Part shown: piece by piece, positions 1-8,072 of the stretch
Numbering within the stretch: position 1 is the first letter of the stretch
Layout: each line of letters begins with the position of its first letter
NCBI RefSeq assembly: GCF_002217655.1
Contig: NZ_NEWK01000001.1
Location: 382,001-446,000, forward strand
Direction: 5' to 3'
DNA from: Geobacillus thermocatenulatus
GTDB lineage: Bacteria; Bacillota; Bacilli; Bacillales; Anoxybacillaceae
DNA length: 64,000 bases
The notes under the pieces: generated by a model
Told to the model about the DNA's origin: nothing
What the model saw: the letters and a program-made list of their open reading frames with translations, nothing else
Databases searched by the model: none
Translations under genes and position numbers: made by a program

Positions 1-2
1 TT

Positions 3-341
3 CCTCCACCAATTATCATGCTTAAAATATGGGGATTAATCACCATTGGGCTATACGCTCTTAGTGTTTGTGTTGTATTGTTGGCATTTGTTTTTCATCA
101 TGCTGGAATTGCATGGATGATTGGGGCTGCAACCAGTATCATATCCTATGGAATTTGGGTCAAGATCCCACAAGCTTCTGCTTGGGCACCTACACTGCAT
201 TTAGTTTTGTTAACTCATTACGGTTTCTCTTCCAAAGCTCCTGCTTACTTTTCTTGTATTTTTTCGATTGTTGGGGGATTCCTTCTTATCATCATAATTG
301 GTGCTATTGGACATTTGCTCGTATTGAAAAGGGAGTTTTAA
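3..341 (+). CDS. Membrane protein, C-terminal part (probable ABC-2 transporter subunit)
   Basis: The reading frame is open to the left edge of the window, so this is probably the 3' part of a longer gene; the first in-window ATG is at 18. It encodes three to four hydrophobic segments separated by short loops and ends in a basic tail, which fits a membrane subunit of an export-type ABC transporter. It is followed after 2 bases by another multi-pass membrane protein in the same direction, so the two are probably co-transcribed. No family motif is clear; the assignment rests on membrane topology and on the pairing with the next gene. Confidence 0.5.
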   Translation, partial: PPPIIMLKIWGLITIGLYALSVCVVLLAFVFHHAGIAWMIGAATSIISYGIWVKIPQASAWAPTLHLVLLTHYGFSSKAPAYFSCIFSIVGGFLLIIIIGAIGHLLVLKREF

Positions 342-343
342 CT

Positions 344-1171
344 ATGGGCAAGACTCGAGAACATATAGTTGGTTTGAGGCTAGTTGGTGCAGAACTTTGC
401 ACGTTTGTTAGGCGAAAGAGATCGTTACTATTTTTTTTGCTTATAGGCGTCTATGTGCTCGTGTCAGAAATCAATTTTCTTTATGGATTCGGGGTCAACA
501 AATCTTCTTTAAATTCTTGGCAATTGATTGTAGCGGTTTTGGAAGGGCCCTCGCTTCATCCACCTATTTTTCAAATCATAGGATGGTTAGTTTTACCCAC
601 AATTTTCGTTCTAGGTATGGGTGAACCATTTTCCTTTTTCCAGTTGCAACGGGTGAAAATTCTGTTATCCAGAATTCCAACACGATGGGATTACTGGTGG
701 GGCAGATTAATAGCTTGGTATGTGTTGGGTGTATTGTTTGTGGCCTTTGTATTAGTAATTAGTATACTTCTGAGCGGGATGGTCGTTTCATCAGATCATT
801 GGAAGATTCCTAGGGCATTGATTTTAAACCAAAAGACACAGCCTTTTCAAACGGTTATCATTTGGAGCTCTTTTAATCTTTTAACAACGATATGGTGGTA
901 TATAACGATCCTTGTCATCTTCTCTATGTTTTTTTCCCATTCAGGGATCGCCACTATAGTCACCTTAGTTGCTGGCTGTATATTGACTTTCATAGGTGCA
1001 AACGATGAGCAATTTATACCATTTTTGCGCCCCTTGTTAGGGGCAAAACTGAATGGTTTATCAGATAACATAATAGATTCGAACTCTTTTATGCATCTAG
1101 TTTACAGTAGTTGTGCTTGGTTTCTGCTCAGTATTGTCGGTTATGTAATTTTTCGCTGCAAAGATTTATAA
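344..1171 (+). CDS. Multi-pass membrane protein, probable ABC-2 permease
   Basis: 275 residues with about six hydrophobic segments and a short basic N-terminus. I start it at the ATG at 344, 2 bases after the preceding stop; the open frame reaches further upstream only by overlapping that gene in another frame. The pairing of two hydrophobic subunits resembles ABC-2 type drug or peptide efflux permeases. The ATPase partner would lie to the left of the window. The codon use is AT-rich, like the rest of the first 12 kb and unlike the region after 13 kb. The substrate cannot be told. Confidence 0.5.
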   Translation: MGKTREHIVGLRLVGAELCTFVRRKRSLLFFLLIGVYVLVSEINFLYGFGVNKSSLNSWQLIVAVLEGPSLHPPIFQIIGWLVLPTIFVLGMGEPFSFFQLQRVKILLSRIPTRWDYWWGRLIAWYVLGVLFVAFVLVISILLSGMVVSSDHWKIPRALILNQKTQPFQTVIIWSSFNLLTTIWWYITILVIFSMFFSHSGIATIVTLVAGCILTFIGANDEQFIPFLRPLLGAKLNGLSDNIIDSNSFMHLVYSSCAWFLLSIVGYVIFRCKDL

Positions 1172-1189
1172 TTTTAACACGAGTGTTGA

Positions 1190-1500
1190 TTATCCAAAAT
1201 TAGACATACGCCTTCCATCAATTTGGGCATACTCAAACAAAGCAGCGGCCATCCCGGATTTCCAATCGAGAGGAAGCGGCCCAGAGAAAAAACGGCGAAC
1301 AAACGAAATGAAGGAAAGAGAGACGTTCGTCCGTTTTTGGGTTGGATCGTAAAGCCATCGCAACAACACATACGCAATGAACGCCGCAAACAGTTGATTG
1401 TATACCGCATTTTCCGTCGTGCCAAACAAGGTCGGGACATTCCGATATTGCTTCACCCAACGGAAAAAGATTGTTTAGTGCAAAATAAGGGTCTTTACCA
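1190..1500 (-). pseudogene. IS4-type transposase, C-terminal fragment
   Basis: The minus-strand frame reads like the last ~95 residues of an IS4-family DDE transposase: an FFRWVKQY start followed by an FGTTENAV segment and a hydrophobic AFIAYVLLRWLYD stretch. A stop lies just upstream in frame, and a different repeat begins at 1523, so the 5' part of the gene is gone. The remnant abuts the permease gene, and the element end probably lies at about 1174-1190. It is GC-richer than the genes beside it. Confidence 0.65.
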
Positions 1501-1522
1501 TTTTCTGTGATTTTCACTCAAT

Positions 1523-1692
1523 CCTGAATCCGTGACAGAAGTGCATCAAAAATGCTGGGAAACCCAATCGTGTCGAGACTTCGACTCCATTTCGAATGTT
1601 CACCTATTAGGTGAAGAACCCCGAGTGCAATATTTTGTTGATTGATCAAGTTTTCTTGGCAGCTTTGAACGCGTCTTTATCACGGATTCAGG
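1523..1692. mobile_element. 170-bp MITE, copy 1 (IS1380-like termini)
   Basis: A 170-bp noncoding element bounded by inverted termini CCTGAATCCGTGA and TCACGGATTCAGG. A second copy of the same length lies at 2645-2814 and differs at about one base. The same terminus begins the truncated transposase element at 4161, which suggests that this miniature element was mobilised in trans by that family. No open frame of note lies inside. Confidence 0.8.
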
Positions 1693-1741
1693 TCAATCCC
1701 AGAAACATGTTAGCTGGATGAAATAGGTTCATCAGTCAGGA

Positions 1742-1868
1742 TGTAAATTATCATTTTATTTCAGCACAAAACTCCCGTTTTTTTGCACATTCTTTCAGAA
1801 AGCCCTCTCCCCTTTTCTGAAGGAATGTGCTAAATTTTTTGTGAATTGTTTCGGATGAAGATTTCCAT
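1742..1868. repeat. Left end of a DUF6431-type element, copy 1
   Basis: 127 bp starting TGTAAATTATC recur at 12625-12751 with the same length and only a few differences. Here they directly precede the broken transposase-like gene at 1896, so they are probably the upstream terminal region of that element. A small hairpin built on GAAAGCCCTC and its surroundings is visible. The other copy has lost its gene. Confidence 0.6.
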
Positions 1869-1895
1869 TCGTTTCAAGGAGAGGGGGGAGGAAGT

Positions 1896-2590
1896 GTGAT
1901 CCAGTTTCACGACTTTGGCATTGACATTCAAACGTATACGGATCGTGGGAAAGGGAACGATTTTCCCGACGTGAACCAATGCCCGCACTGTCCATCCCGC
2001 CGCCCCTTGCATCGTCACGGATACTACCAACGCTATGCGTTGACGGCAGAGGGGGAGTATCACCTTTGGATTGCACGATACGCTCGCGAGAATGCCGCAA
2101 AACCGTGAGTGTGCTGCCTTCTTTCCTCCTCCCGTATGTTCAATATACACGATCGGTCATCTGGAAAGCGGTCAAAACGTGGCTCGAAACGCCAAGGAGA
2201 GGAGCGAAGACCAAACAGGTTGGTTTTCCCACCAAGGAGGTCATCTTGCTTTATGTCCGACGATTTTTACGGAATCTTTCCCGCTTGCATCACGCGGCAG
2301 CGAGAAGGTGGGGGATCATCGGCCCTGTAGGGAACGCAAGAACAGAACGGGCGGTTTGGTGGATGCAGACCTTGGAGGGACGGGGGGTGGGCTCGATCAT
2401 CCAAGACCTGTGGACAAACGAGAGGTGGCATCCGTTTGCGGATCAAATTGCTTCCTGGGACCGGCTCTTTGGCGTGCGCAAAACCGGAATTGGGAGCAGG
2501 AAGTCCTGCTCGTCTTCCCATCCTTTGGCGCCAAATGGCGGGGAGAATGGCCTCCAAAATTCGACATGTGGGAAGTCTATGCCTCATTAA
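1896..2590 (+). pseudogene. Frameshifted IS-encoded protein (DUF6431-like, zinc-ribbon N-terminus)
   Basis: The first frame (1896-2108) encodes a start with a CPHC motif and then HRHGYYQRYA; it stops early. The continuation, containing CRECRKT and PSFLLPYVQYT, lies in the next frame (about 2085-2590). A lost base near 2080 explains both. The layout (zinc ribbon, then a helical domain) matches short IS-associated proteins of the DUF6431 type common in Geobacillus, from memory. It is preceded by the 127-bp terminal repeat and followed closely by MITE copy 2. Confidence 0.55.
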
Positions 2591-2644
2591 TTCACCGGCC
2601 TTCTATATATTTTGCAATAAACAAAAATACATAATATTGTAAAA

Positions 2645-2814
2645 CCTGAATCCGTGACAGAAGTGCATCAAAAATGCTGGGAAACCCAATCGTGTCGAGA
2701 CTTCGACTCCATTTCGAATGTTCACCTATTAGGTGAAGAACCCCGAGTGCAATATTTTGTTGATTGATCCAGTTTTCTTGGCAGCTTTGAACGCGTCTTT
2801 ATCACGGATTCAGG
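2645..2814. mobile_element. 170-bp MITE, copy 2
   Basis: Same length, orientation and termini as the copy at 1523-1692. One substitution is seen near the end (TGATCCAG against TGATCAAG). The near identity suggests recent movement or duplication. It sits just downstream of the broken DUF6431-type gene. Confidence 0.8.
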
Positions 2815-2861
2815 TTTTTGTTTGGTTGTAAATTTATGTTAGTAAATTTACTCAACTACAG

Positions 2862-3470
2862 TTAGTTAGTCGAGTTGTCCGCTGAATTGGGAAGGTGAAA
2901 AGATTGATCCTTCTTCTCCCTTATCAAAACAAAATATAGTTTTATGGTTGCCCATCCAACCAAACCACCAATGGAATTTAATATAAAATCGTCTACGTCC
3001 GCTACTTTGTTTGGAATTCCAGTTAAACAATTAATGAGTAATTGGGTCAATTCAATGCCCAAACTGACGGAAATGACGACAGTCAAAGTTCGAAAAAAGC
3101 CTGTGCTGCGTTTTTTCAATAGTCCTATTAAAATCGGCAACGGGAGAAGGAGAACAATATTCCCCACGACTTGCAAAAGGTTGCCTTGCTTCCACGCAGA
3201 GATAATGGTTTGAAACGGGATCAACTGATAATAGTATTTCCAAGGCATGTCCGGATAGCTTGTTTTATCAAAGCTGATCGTTATCGGGAGTAAGGTCAGT
3301 TTGACAACAGACAAAGAATAAAATATCGTAGTTGCGACAAAAAAGAGTTGTTTAACGGTCATATTCGCTTTCCTTTTTTTCAAAATGAAGCAAGTGATAC
3401 CACATAATATGACAAAAACGATCATAAATAGCGGTGGATGTAAGTCAAATGAGAATCCAATCGTTTTCAT
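2862..3470 (-). CDS. VanZ-like membrane protein
   Basis: About 202 residues with four to five membrane segments and the conserved pattern of the VanZ family: a NIVLLLPLP stretch after the second segment, ELTQLLI in the middle, and DVDDFILNSIGG before the last segment. VanZ itself raises teicoplanin resistance; most family members have unknown roles at the membrane. I prefer the ATG at 3470, six bases after GGTGA, over upstream TTG/GTG codons. It lies between a MITE and a secreted-protein gene on the same strand, in AT-rich sequence. Confidence 0.8.
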   Translation of the reverse strand: MKTIGFSFDLHPPLFMIVFVILCGITCFILKKRKANMTVKQLFFVATTIFYSLSVVKLTLLPITISFDKTSYPDMPWKYYYQLIPFQTIISAWKQGNLLQVVGNIVLLLPLPILIGLLKKRSTGFFRTLTVVISVSLGIELTQLLINCLTGIPNKVADVDDFILNSIGGLVGWATIKLYFVLIREKKDQSFHLPNSADNSTN

Positions 3471-3558
3471 GCATGTCACCAATCCCGGTTCATGAATTTA
3501 CCAACTGTAATCAATTTTTACTTTTCCCTCAAATAAGATCCCGGTGAAGTTTCTGAAT

Positions 3559-3882
3559 CTATTTACCGGAACCTGAACCCGATTTATAAAGGGTGACGCT
3601 ATCCACTTCTGTTGATGAAACCGTACCGCTATCAATATCAGAATCTCCAAAGAATCCTTGTTTCTTTAGATATAAAGTCATGGTTGTTCCTTTTAATCCT
3701 TTTGATGGATATGTTGTCACAACAAACTTTGGCGTCGCACTTGCATCAAACGTGCGGCTGTTAAGCCCTCCGGTCAAACTGTACGTCGATTCGTACGTAC
3801 CGCTTGCTGCAAAAGCTGTCAATACCGAGGAGAATAAAACAACAGCTAAAAAACTGAAAGCCAATATTTTTCTAAACATCAT
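3559..3882 (-). CDS. Small secreted protein of unknown function
   Basis: 107 residues: a short basic N-terminus, a hydrophobic core and an AFAASG-type signal peptidase site near residue 26, then an ~80-residue mature part rich in Ser, Thr and Gly with alternating hydrophobic residues, suggesting beta structure. The tail is SGSGSGK. There are no cysteines. A very strong ribosome site (AAAGGAGG) precedes two adjacent ATGs; the second (3879) has the better spacing. I recognise no family. A lactococcin-972-like secreted bacteriocin is one possibility given the neighbourhood, but no motif proves it. Confidence 0.6.
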   Translation of the reverse strand: MMFRKILAFSFLAVVLFSSVLTAFAASGTYESTYSLTGGLNSRTFDASATPKFVVTTYPSKGLKGTTMTLYLKKQGFFGDSDIDSGTVSSTEVDSVTLYKSGSGSGK

Positions 3883-4100
3883 AAAACCTCCTTTTTATAC
3901 TTCATGCTTTGATCCAAAATACATCACCAATGATTGAGAACACAGGAATTAGCCGGCCGGCTTCACCCTTACTGTACCAAAAATAAAAGAAAAAAACATC
4001 CGTATTTTCCGCAAAATTCATTGCGGAATACCTCCTTTTTGTGCAAAAATTTATAATAGCGTATAGTAACCTTTTTTTGTCAAGAATGAAATGTTTGGTC
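3883..4100. other. Noncoding upstream region of the secreted-protein gene
   Basis: AT-rich sequence with no supported gene. It should contain the promoter of the minus-strand secreted-protein gene. A degenerate insertion-sequence end follows it from 4101. Confidence 0.4.
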
Positions 4101-4160
4101 GGTCAGTCAAGAGTTTGTGGAGAACTCTTCTCGGTTCACCACGTATGTTGTCGACCACCA
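4101..4160. repeat. Truncated IS end related to the 129-bp repeats
   Basis: Starts GTCAGTCAAGAGTTTGTGG and continues with TCGGTTCACCACG. It is a diverged third copy of the terminus found at 12750-12878 and 16320-16448. It is cut off by the IS1380-like terminus at 4161, so a later insertion landed in an older element. Confidence 0.6.
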
Positions 4161-4356
4161 CCTGAATCCGTGACAAAACATCTTTACAATAGTCGCAAAC
4201 CATGGATACGATAAGGGAAAACGATGTTAACGACTTTTCATCAAGTAGGTGAATGTCATGAAAGATTTCCCGATTCGGTTTGTGTTGACAGATGAAGCGA
4301 TTACTCCAAGTGCTGGGCTTGCTCTCGTGGGCTACTTACTACACCAAACGAAATAA
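4161..4356 (+). pseudogene. IS1380-like element, left end and transposase N-terminal fragment
   Basis: Begins with the terminus CCTGAATCCGTGACA shared with the MITEs. A start at 4224 reads MLTTFHQVGECH; after a frameshift the frame from 4258 reads KDFPIRFVLTDEAI and then GLALVGYLLHQTK before a stop at 4354. This matches, from memory, the N-terminus of IS1380-family transposases. The remaining ~400 codons are absent. The joint with the following permease gene lies at about 4357-4490. Confidence 0.6.
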
Positions 4357-5460
4357 ATAGCATGAATTCGAACGTCCATGGTGTGGAAACTCCTTTGCTT
4401 TCCTTGTGTACCAAGGACCTATTCGACATCGGGATGAAAAAATCCTCCCGATTTTCGTCGGGAGGGTGCGAAATGTGAGATCTAATGTGATATTAGAAAA
4501 ACTTAAAAATGATATTAGAAAAGCGGTATAAAGTAGATTAGATAAGGATTCATTTGGACTTTCACCCATTGCCTTATCTATAACCAAATCACTAACTAGA
4601 GAAAAAATAAAGTACATTATTCCAATTGTCAGCAACTTCTGAACATACTCTGGGCTTCTAATCATACGAATTAACTGTACTTTAACAAGTTTTTGAAAAA
4701 CTCGATTGAATCGGAAAATAGTTGTTGCAAACTCACTTAAAGAATTAGTGAATTTGTTGAACCATACAAAATTCTCTAAACTGAAGTTTCCTTTAAGTAA
4801 TGCTTTTATGATTATTCTGTAAGTCACAATTGCAAAAAAAGAAGCCACGCTTAAAATGAAAATAAAAAAAGAAAAAGTCCATTGAAAATTACTAAAATAA
4901 CCTTTTGGAACAATGGTATACAAACATAGTGTTAAGAAGAAAAAAGCAATTGTCCAAATAGGAAATCGTTTTTGATGATTTTTTAATAAAACCAGCAAGA
5001 ATTCTAAATAAGTTCTTAAAAGCTTAATGGTTGCTATACCTATCAGTAAAAGGACGATATTTATCCATTTAGCCTTAAATAAAGCTAGATAGACTACAAT
5101 CGTAATAAGTTCAGTCACATAATTAAGAGACCATCCAGATGCAATATAATGAAAATAGAAAATCTTATTTTCAGTTATTGGGACATTTCTCAGAAAGTTA
5201 ATTATGAATTGAGAACTCTCATACAAATGAATAACACTAAATAAAAGTAGTAATTCAAGTATTAAGTACAACAAACAATAATAGAAGGAAAACTTATTGG
5301 GATCCATTTGAAAAGTAACAAAACATACAAAAAAGATGAGTGACCAAAATAGCACAATCAAAATGTTTTGAATAATTACTTTTTGAGAACTATCCCCTTT
5401 TTTTTCTTCTACAGAAATTCGGTATAGTTTACGGTAAGCTTTATATCTCATAGCAAGCAT
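4339..5460 (-). CDS. Bacteriocin-cluster ABC permease, 3' end damaged
   Basis: About 373 codons, of which the first ~325 encode a basic N-terminus followed by roughly eight membrane segments with Ile/Leu/Phe-rich composition. After SNITLDL the frame runs into unrelated DNA containing a hairpin and IS1380-like debris, giving an Arg- and Cys-containing tail that is probably not native. The start at 5460 is chosen because AAAGGG sits 6 bases upstream. It follows the ATPase gene by 6-12 bases and would be its membrane partner, probably for export of or immunity to the peptide encoded at 6306-6518. Function may be lost through truncation. Confidence 0.65.
   Translation of the reverse strand: MLAMRYKAYRKLYRISVEEKKGDSSQKVIIQNILIVLFWSLIFFVCFVTFQMDPNKFSFYYCLLYLILELLLLFSVIHLYESSQFIINFLRNVPITENKIFYFHYIASGWSLNYVTELITIVVYLALFKAKWINIVLLLIGIATIKLLRTYLEFLLVLLKNHQKRFPIWTIAFFFLTLCLYTIVPKGYFSNFQWTFSFFIFILSVASFFAIVTYRIIIKALLKGNFSLENFVWFNKFTNSLSEFATTIFRFNRVFQKLVKVQLIRMIRSPEYVQKLLTIGIMYFIFSLVSDLVIDKAMGESPNESLSNLLYTAFLISFLSFSNITLDLTFRTLPTKIGRIFSSRCRIGPWYTRKAKEFPHHGRSNSCYLFRLV
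4433..4465 (-). terminator. Hairpin with T-run on the minus strand
   Basis: The minus strand reads CCTCCCGACGAAAATCGGGAGG followed by ATTTTTT in effect: an 8-bp GC-rich stem, short loop and T-run. It could end transcription of the bacteriocin-type operon, although it lies inside the artificial extension of the permease frame and came with foreign DNA. Confidence 0.5.
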
Positions 5461-5472
5461 CCGCATCCCTTT

Positions 5473-6138
5473 TTAATTTATGTACTCTTCTATTAAACGA
5501 CCGCCTTCTAAACGATAAAGACGATCAGCAACCTCTGTTGTATGTTGTAAAATATGACTAGTAAAAAGAGTGGTTTTATTTTCAGCCTTTCTCTTTTTAA
5601 ATAAATTTTTAACCCATTCTGTAGCTTGATAGTCCAAACCTTCAAATATCTCGTCACAAACTAATAATTTTGGGTCATAAAGAATGGCTCCAATTAACTG
5701 TACCTTTTTTTTTGTTCCAAATGATAATTCCGAGAAGTTAGTGCCTAACTCTTTTGTTATATTCAATTCTTCTGACAGCTGATGATAAATATTAATTGTT
5801 TGATTAGCAGGTAATTGATATATATCGATAAGTAGTTCAAAGTACTCCTCTACAGTTAATTTTTCTAAATAATCTTGATGATCTGAAGATACAAAAGCTG
5901 TATTTTTTCTTAAAAAAATTCTATCATCAATATTTTGATTTAGAATTCGTATTTCTCCGCTGTCATATTTCATGAAATTTAACATACAATGTAGAAAGAC
6001 ACTTTTACCAGCCCCATTATTTCCTACAATGGAAATAATAGATGGTTTTTCAACTATTAGGTTTAGATTATTTAAAACAAGCTTATTTCCAAAACTTTTG
6101 GATAAACTGTTAATATAAATAGGTACTACATTATTCAT
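5473..6138 (-). CDS. ABC transporter ATP-binding protein (bacteriocin cluster)
   Basis: 221 residues, a compact ATPase of the export/immunity type. Walker A is GNNGAGKS near residue 40, the Q-loop region follows at FVSSDHQD, the signature is a degenerate LSFGTKKK, Walker B is LLVCDEI with the expected Asp-Glu, and the switch His is in LFTSHI. It lacks a C39 peptidase or membrane domain, so it would not process a double-glycine leader. The gene lies between the peptide gene and the permease gene on the same strand. It likely powers export of or self-protection against the peptide. Confidence 0.85.
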   Translation of the reverse strand: MNNVVPIYINSLSKSFGNKLVLNNLNLIVEKPSIISIVGNNGAGKSVFLHCMLNFMKYDSGEIRILNQNIDDRIFLRKNTAFVSSDHQDYLEKLTVEEYFELLIDIYQLPANQTINIYHQLSEELNITKELGTNFSELSFGTKKKVQLIGAILYDPKLLVCDEIFEGLDYQATEWVKNLFKKRKAENKTTLFTSHILQHTTEVADRLYRLEGGRLIEEYIN

Positions 6139-6217
6139 AATATTTACCCATCCTCTAATTTTATGTTAAACTAATTCTATAGAGAGGTAATAAATCTTAT
6201 AGCAACGTAAAAAGGAA

Positions 6218-6559
6218 AGATAAAGCAATGGGATGTGTTTAGAATTAGCTTAAGTTTATAAGATAGGATGATGAAATAAAATTCATTAGGTTAGCAGACC
6301 TAAAATTAGTCAATTAAACCTGCTGCTTTAAGTGCTTCGTAAATGGCTTGGACAATCCAAGAATGGTCTAAGAACCACTCAACTAATGCAGCAAATCCTT
6401 TCTTATAGGCAGCAATGAATGAATCATAAAGAGACCCAAGTACATTTTTAATTGCTTGGATTGCTTTACCACCATATTTTATAATCGCGTTTGCAATTTT
6501 GTAGATAAGATTCAACATTTTTTATTACCTCCCTTGTTTTATATCCCATTGCTTTATCT
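6218..6559. repeat. 17-bp inverted repeat pair around the peptide gene
   Basis: AGATAAAGCAATGGGAT occurs at 6218-6234 on the plus strand and as its exact reverse complement at 6543-6559. The two lie 84 bp after and 25 bp before the bacteriocin-like gene. The upstream copy is within the probable promoter or leader. They may be operator half-sites or a relic of gene movement. Confidence 0.6.
6306..6518 (-). CDS. Putative leaderless bacteriocin, aureocin A53/lacticin Q-like
   Basis: 70 residues, no cysteine, seven Lys and about five acidic residues, rich in Ala, Ile and Leu, with amphipathic helices. No signal peptide or classical double-glycine leader is seen. The N-terminal part reads KIANAIIKYGGKAIQ, which lines up with AKYGSKAVQ in lacticin Q and AKYGKKAVS in aureocin A53 (remembered sequences). 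The second half has KKGFAALVEWF and WIVQAIYEALKAAGL, resembling the KGKILDWL and DWVVSKIKQILG blocks. The known peptides have about 51-53 residues, so this one carries a middle extension of some 16 residues. A near-ideal GGGAGGT ribosome site lies 8 bases before the ATG. It heads a unit with an ABC ATPase and a permease gene. Confidence 0.7.
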   Translation of the reverse strand: MLNLIYKIANAIIKYGGKAIQAIKNVLGSLYDSFIAAYKKGFAALVEWFLDHSWIVQAIYEALKAAGLID

Positions 6560-6752
6560 TACTACTTTGATATTAACAAGTATATTTTTGGCAAACAATA
6601 GAATTAGAGTTATATTGCGGAAAAACGCAAAACAAAAAAAAAGAGAAGTTCCCTTATTTTGATATTATCCTTCTTGTGTAGACAGTGTAAAAAAGGACTC
6701 ACTGCTATATTGAAGTGACCCCTATCAAGTAGACAGGAATAAAAAAGCACAT

Positions 6753-7591
6753 TTAAGCAGCCTGAATCCTATATTCATAAGGACTCAGGTTATTTAATTT
6801 CTTTTGGAAATGTTGATGGTTATAAAAACGAATATATTTGTGTACAGCATCCTTCACCTCTTCGGCCGTGCGGAAAGAGTACAGATGGAAACACTCTGCC
6901 TTGAAATGGCTGAAGAAGTTTTCCATGCAGGCATTGTCCAAGCAGTTTCCTTTCCTGGACAACTGGCCTTTATATTGTGTTGTATGGACGGGATGTATAC
7001 TGGAACCCCTGATCACTATGTAGGAGGAGTCCATTTATATTCCGTTTTTTATGGCCTTTTTTAGCGTGTCGATGACCAGTTTGATGTCATTTCTTTGGCT
7101 GATATGGTAGGCCACGATTTCATTGTTGTATAAATGGCGGACAAATAGAGCTTTTGCCCATGAAAAATTAAATAGGTAATATCTGTCACCCACTTCTCGT
7201 TTGGCTTTGACGCGCGGAAATCTCGGTTTAGATGATTGCCCGAAATCACATAAGGCTCTTTCTTTCCGTAATAAGGCCGTTTCTTCCGAATCACTGCCCG
7301 GATTGGATTCCCATCTCCCTCATCAGCCTTTGTACTCGTTTATGGTTGATATCCAGTTTGTATTTCCGTTTCATCCAGACTTTGACTCTCCGATACCCAT
7401 AGATTCCTTCCACTTCTTGTAGCTGCTCGTCTTCCAAGTGCTTCTGAGAAGGGCGTTCCTGTCGTTTTACCCACTTGTAATATCCGCTTCGAGACACGCC
7501 TGCTATCCTCACATAATGGTTGAATCGAACCATAACACCCGGCCATTTCTTGAAGATCGCGGAACTTCTTGTGAGCTGGTACTGCTTCCAT
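6753..7591 (-). pseudogene. IS3-family transposase OrfB, multiply frameshifted
   Basis: Successive pieces in different frames reconstruct the DDE integrase of IS150-like elements. The pieces are a SRSGYYKW region with YGYRRVKVWMKRK (7291-7533), the catalytic start KWVTDITYLIF (7061-7294), and the C-terminal part with SRKGNCLDNACMENFFSHFK holding the last catalytic Glu region (6753-7034). At least two frameshifts separate them, so no active transposase is expected. Confidence 0.8.
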
Positions 7592-7600
7592 TCCCCCTTT

Positions 7601-7849
7601 TCACATCTTTAAGAGCTTTTTTAGCATCTCTATTTCCGCCTCAAGACGCTTGATTTTCGTTTCAGGATCTTCTAGTCGAGTTCTCGGTCTTCCTTTATTC
7701 GGTCTTTTCGCTTTGCCCCGTTTTTCCTCCAGACCTTGTATTCCTTCCTGTTCATAGCGTTTCACCCATCGACGTACCATGGACTCATTAATCCCTAATT
7801 CTTTAGCCACCGTTTTATAGCCCATGCCCTCTTTCAAATATAAATCCAC
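7601..7849 (-). CDS. IS3-family OrfA (helix-turn-helix)
   Basis: 82 residues. The N-terminal helix-turn-helix reads YKTVAKELGINESMVRRWV, then a basic linker, then a leucine-zipper-like C-terminus (IKRLEAEIEMLKKLLK). It starts at a GTG with AAAGG just upstream; the preceding in-frame stop is close, so a few N-terminal residues typical of the family may be missing. Near its end lies CTAAAAAAGC, an A6G slippery sequence of the kind IS150 uses for -1 frameshifting into orfB. Confidence 0.75.
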   Translation of the reverse strand: MDLYLKEGMGYKTVAKELGINESMVRRWVKRYEQEGIQGLEEKRGKAKRPNKGRPRTRLEDPETKIKRLEAEIEMLKKLLKM

Positions 7850-7883
7850 CTTTCTTTTTTCTGTCTACTATAAGGGGATCATA

Positions 7884-8072
7884 TCATTTTTGGCTTTTAA
7901 CTTCATCAGAATTCTTTTGCTCTTTCATTGAAAAGACTAGCCTGCCAAATCCACCTGCTACAAACAAAATTAGAAACAATGTCGAGTTTTCCTTGAAAAA
8001 CTCAATTCCAACATACCTACCAATTGTACCTAGCGCTCCTATCAAAAACACGATATCTAATAAGACTTTCAT
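7884..8072 (-). CDS. Small two-helix membrane protein, possible immunity protein
   Basis: 62 residues with two hydrophobic segments (about residues 3-22 and 30-46) and a charged Lys/Glu-rich C-terminus. Its stop codon lies within 3 bases of the insertion-sequence end, so the element either just missed the gene or supplied its stop. Small membrane proteins of this type often give self-immunity in bacteriocin clusters; that role is inferred from context only. No family is recognised. Confidence 0.5.
   Translation of the reverse strand: MKVLLDIVFLIGALGTIGRYVGIEFFKENSTLFLILFVAGGFGRLVFSMKEQKNSDEVKSQK

Larger units (their letters stand above)
6716..7881 (-). mobile_element. IS3-family element (IS150-like), degenerate
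   Basis: About 1.17 kb bounded by imperfect inverted ends (TGACCCCTATCAAGTAGACAG on the left and TGATCCCCTTATAGTAGACAG as read from the right). It contains an orfA-type helix-turn-helix gene and a broken orfB. It inserted inside the bacteriocin-like cluster, splitting the small membrane protein gene at 7884 from the peptide gene at 6518. It is oriented with its genes on the minus strand, like the cluster. Confidence 0.8.

Noticed and set aside
1896-2590. Possible intact small gene with a zinc ribbon
   Set aside because: The two halves of the domain are in different frames and the upstream repeat marks it as a decayed IS gene.
6306-6367. Double-glycine leader cleavage at YGG in the bacteriocin-like peptide
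   Set aside because: The leader would be only 17 residues and lacks the usual leader pattern; the adjacent ATPase has no C39 peptidase domain. A leaderless peptide fits better.
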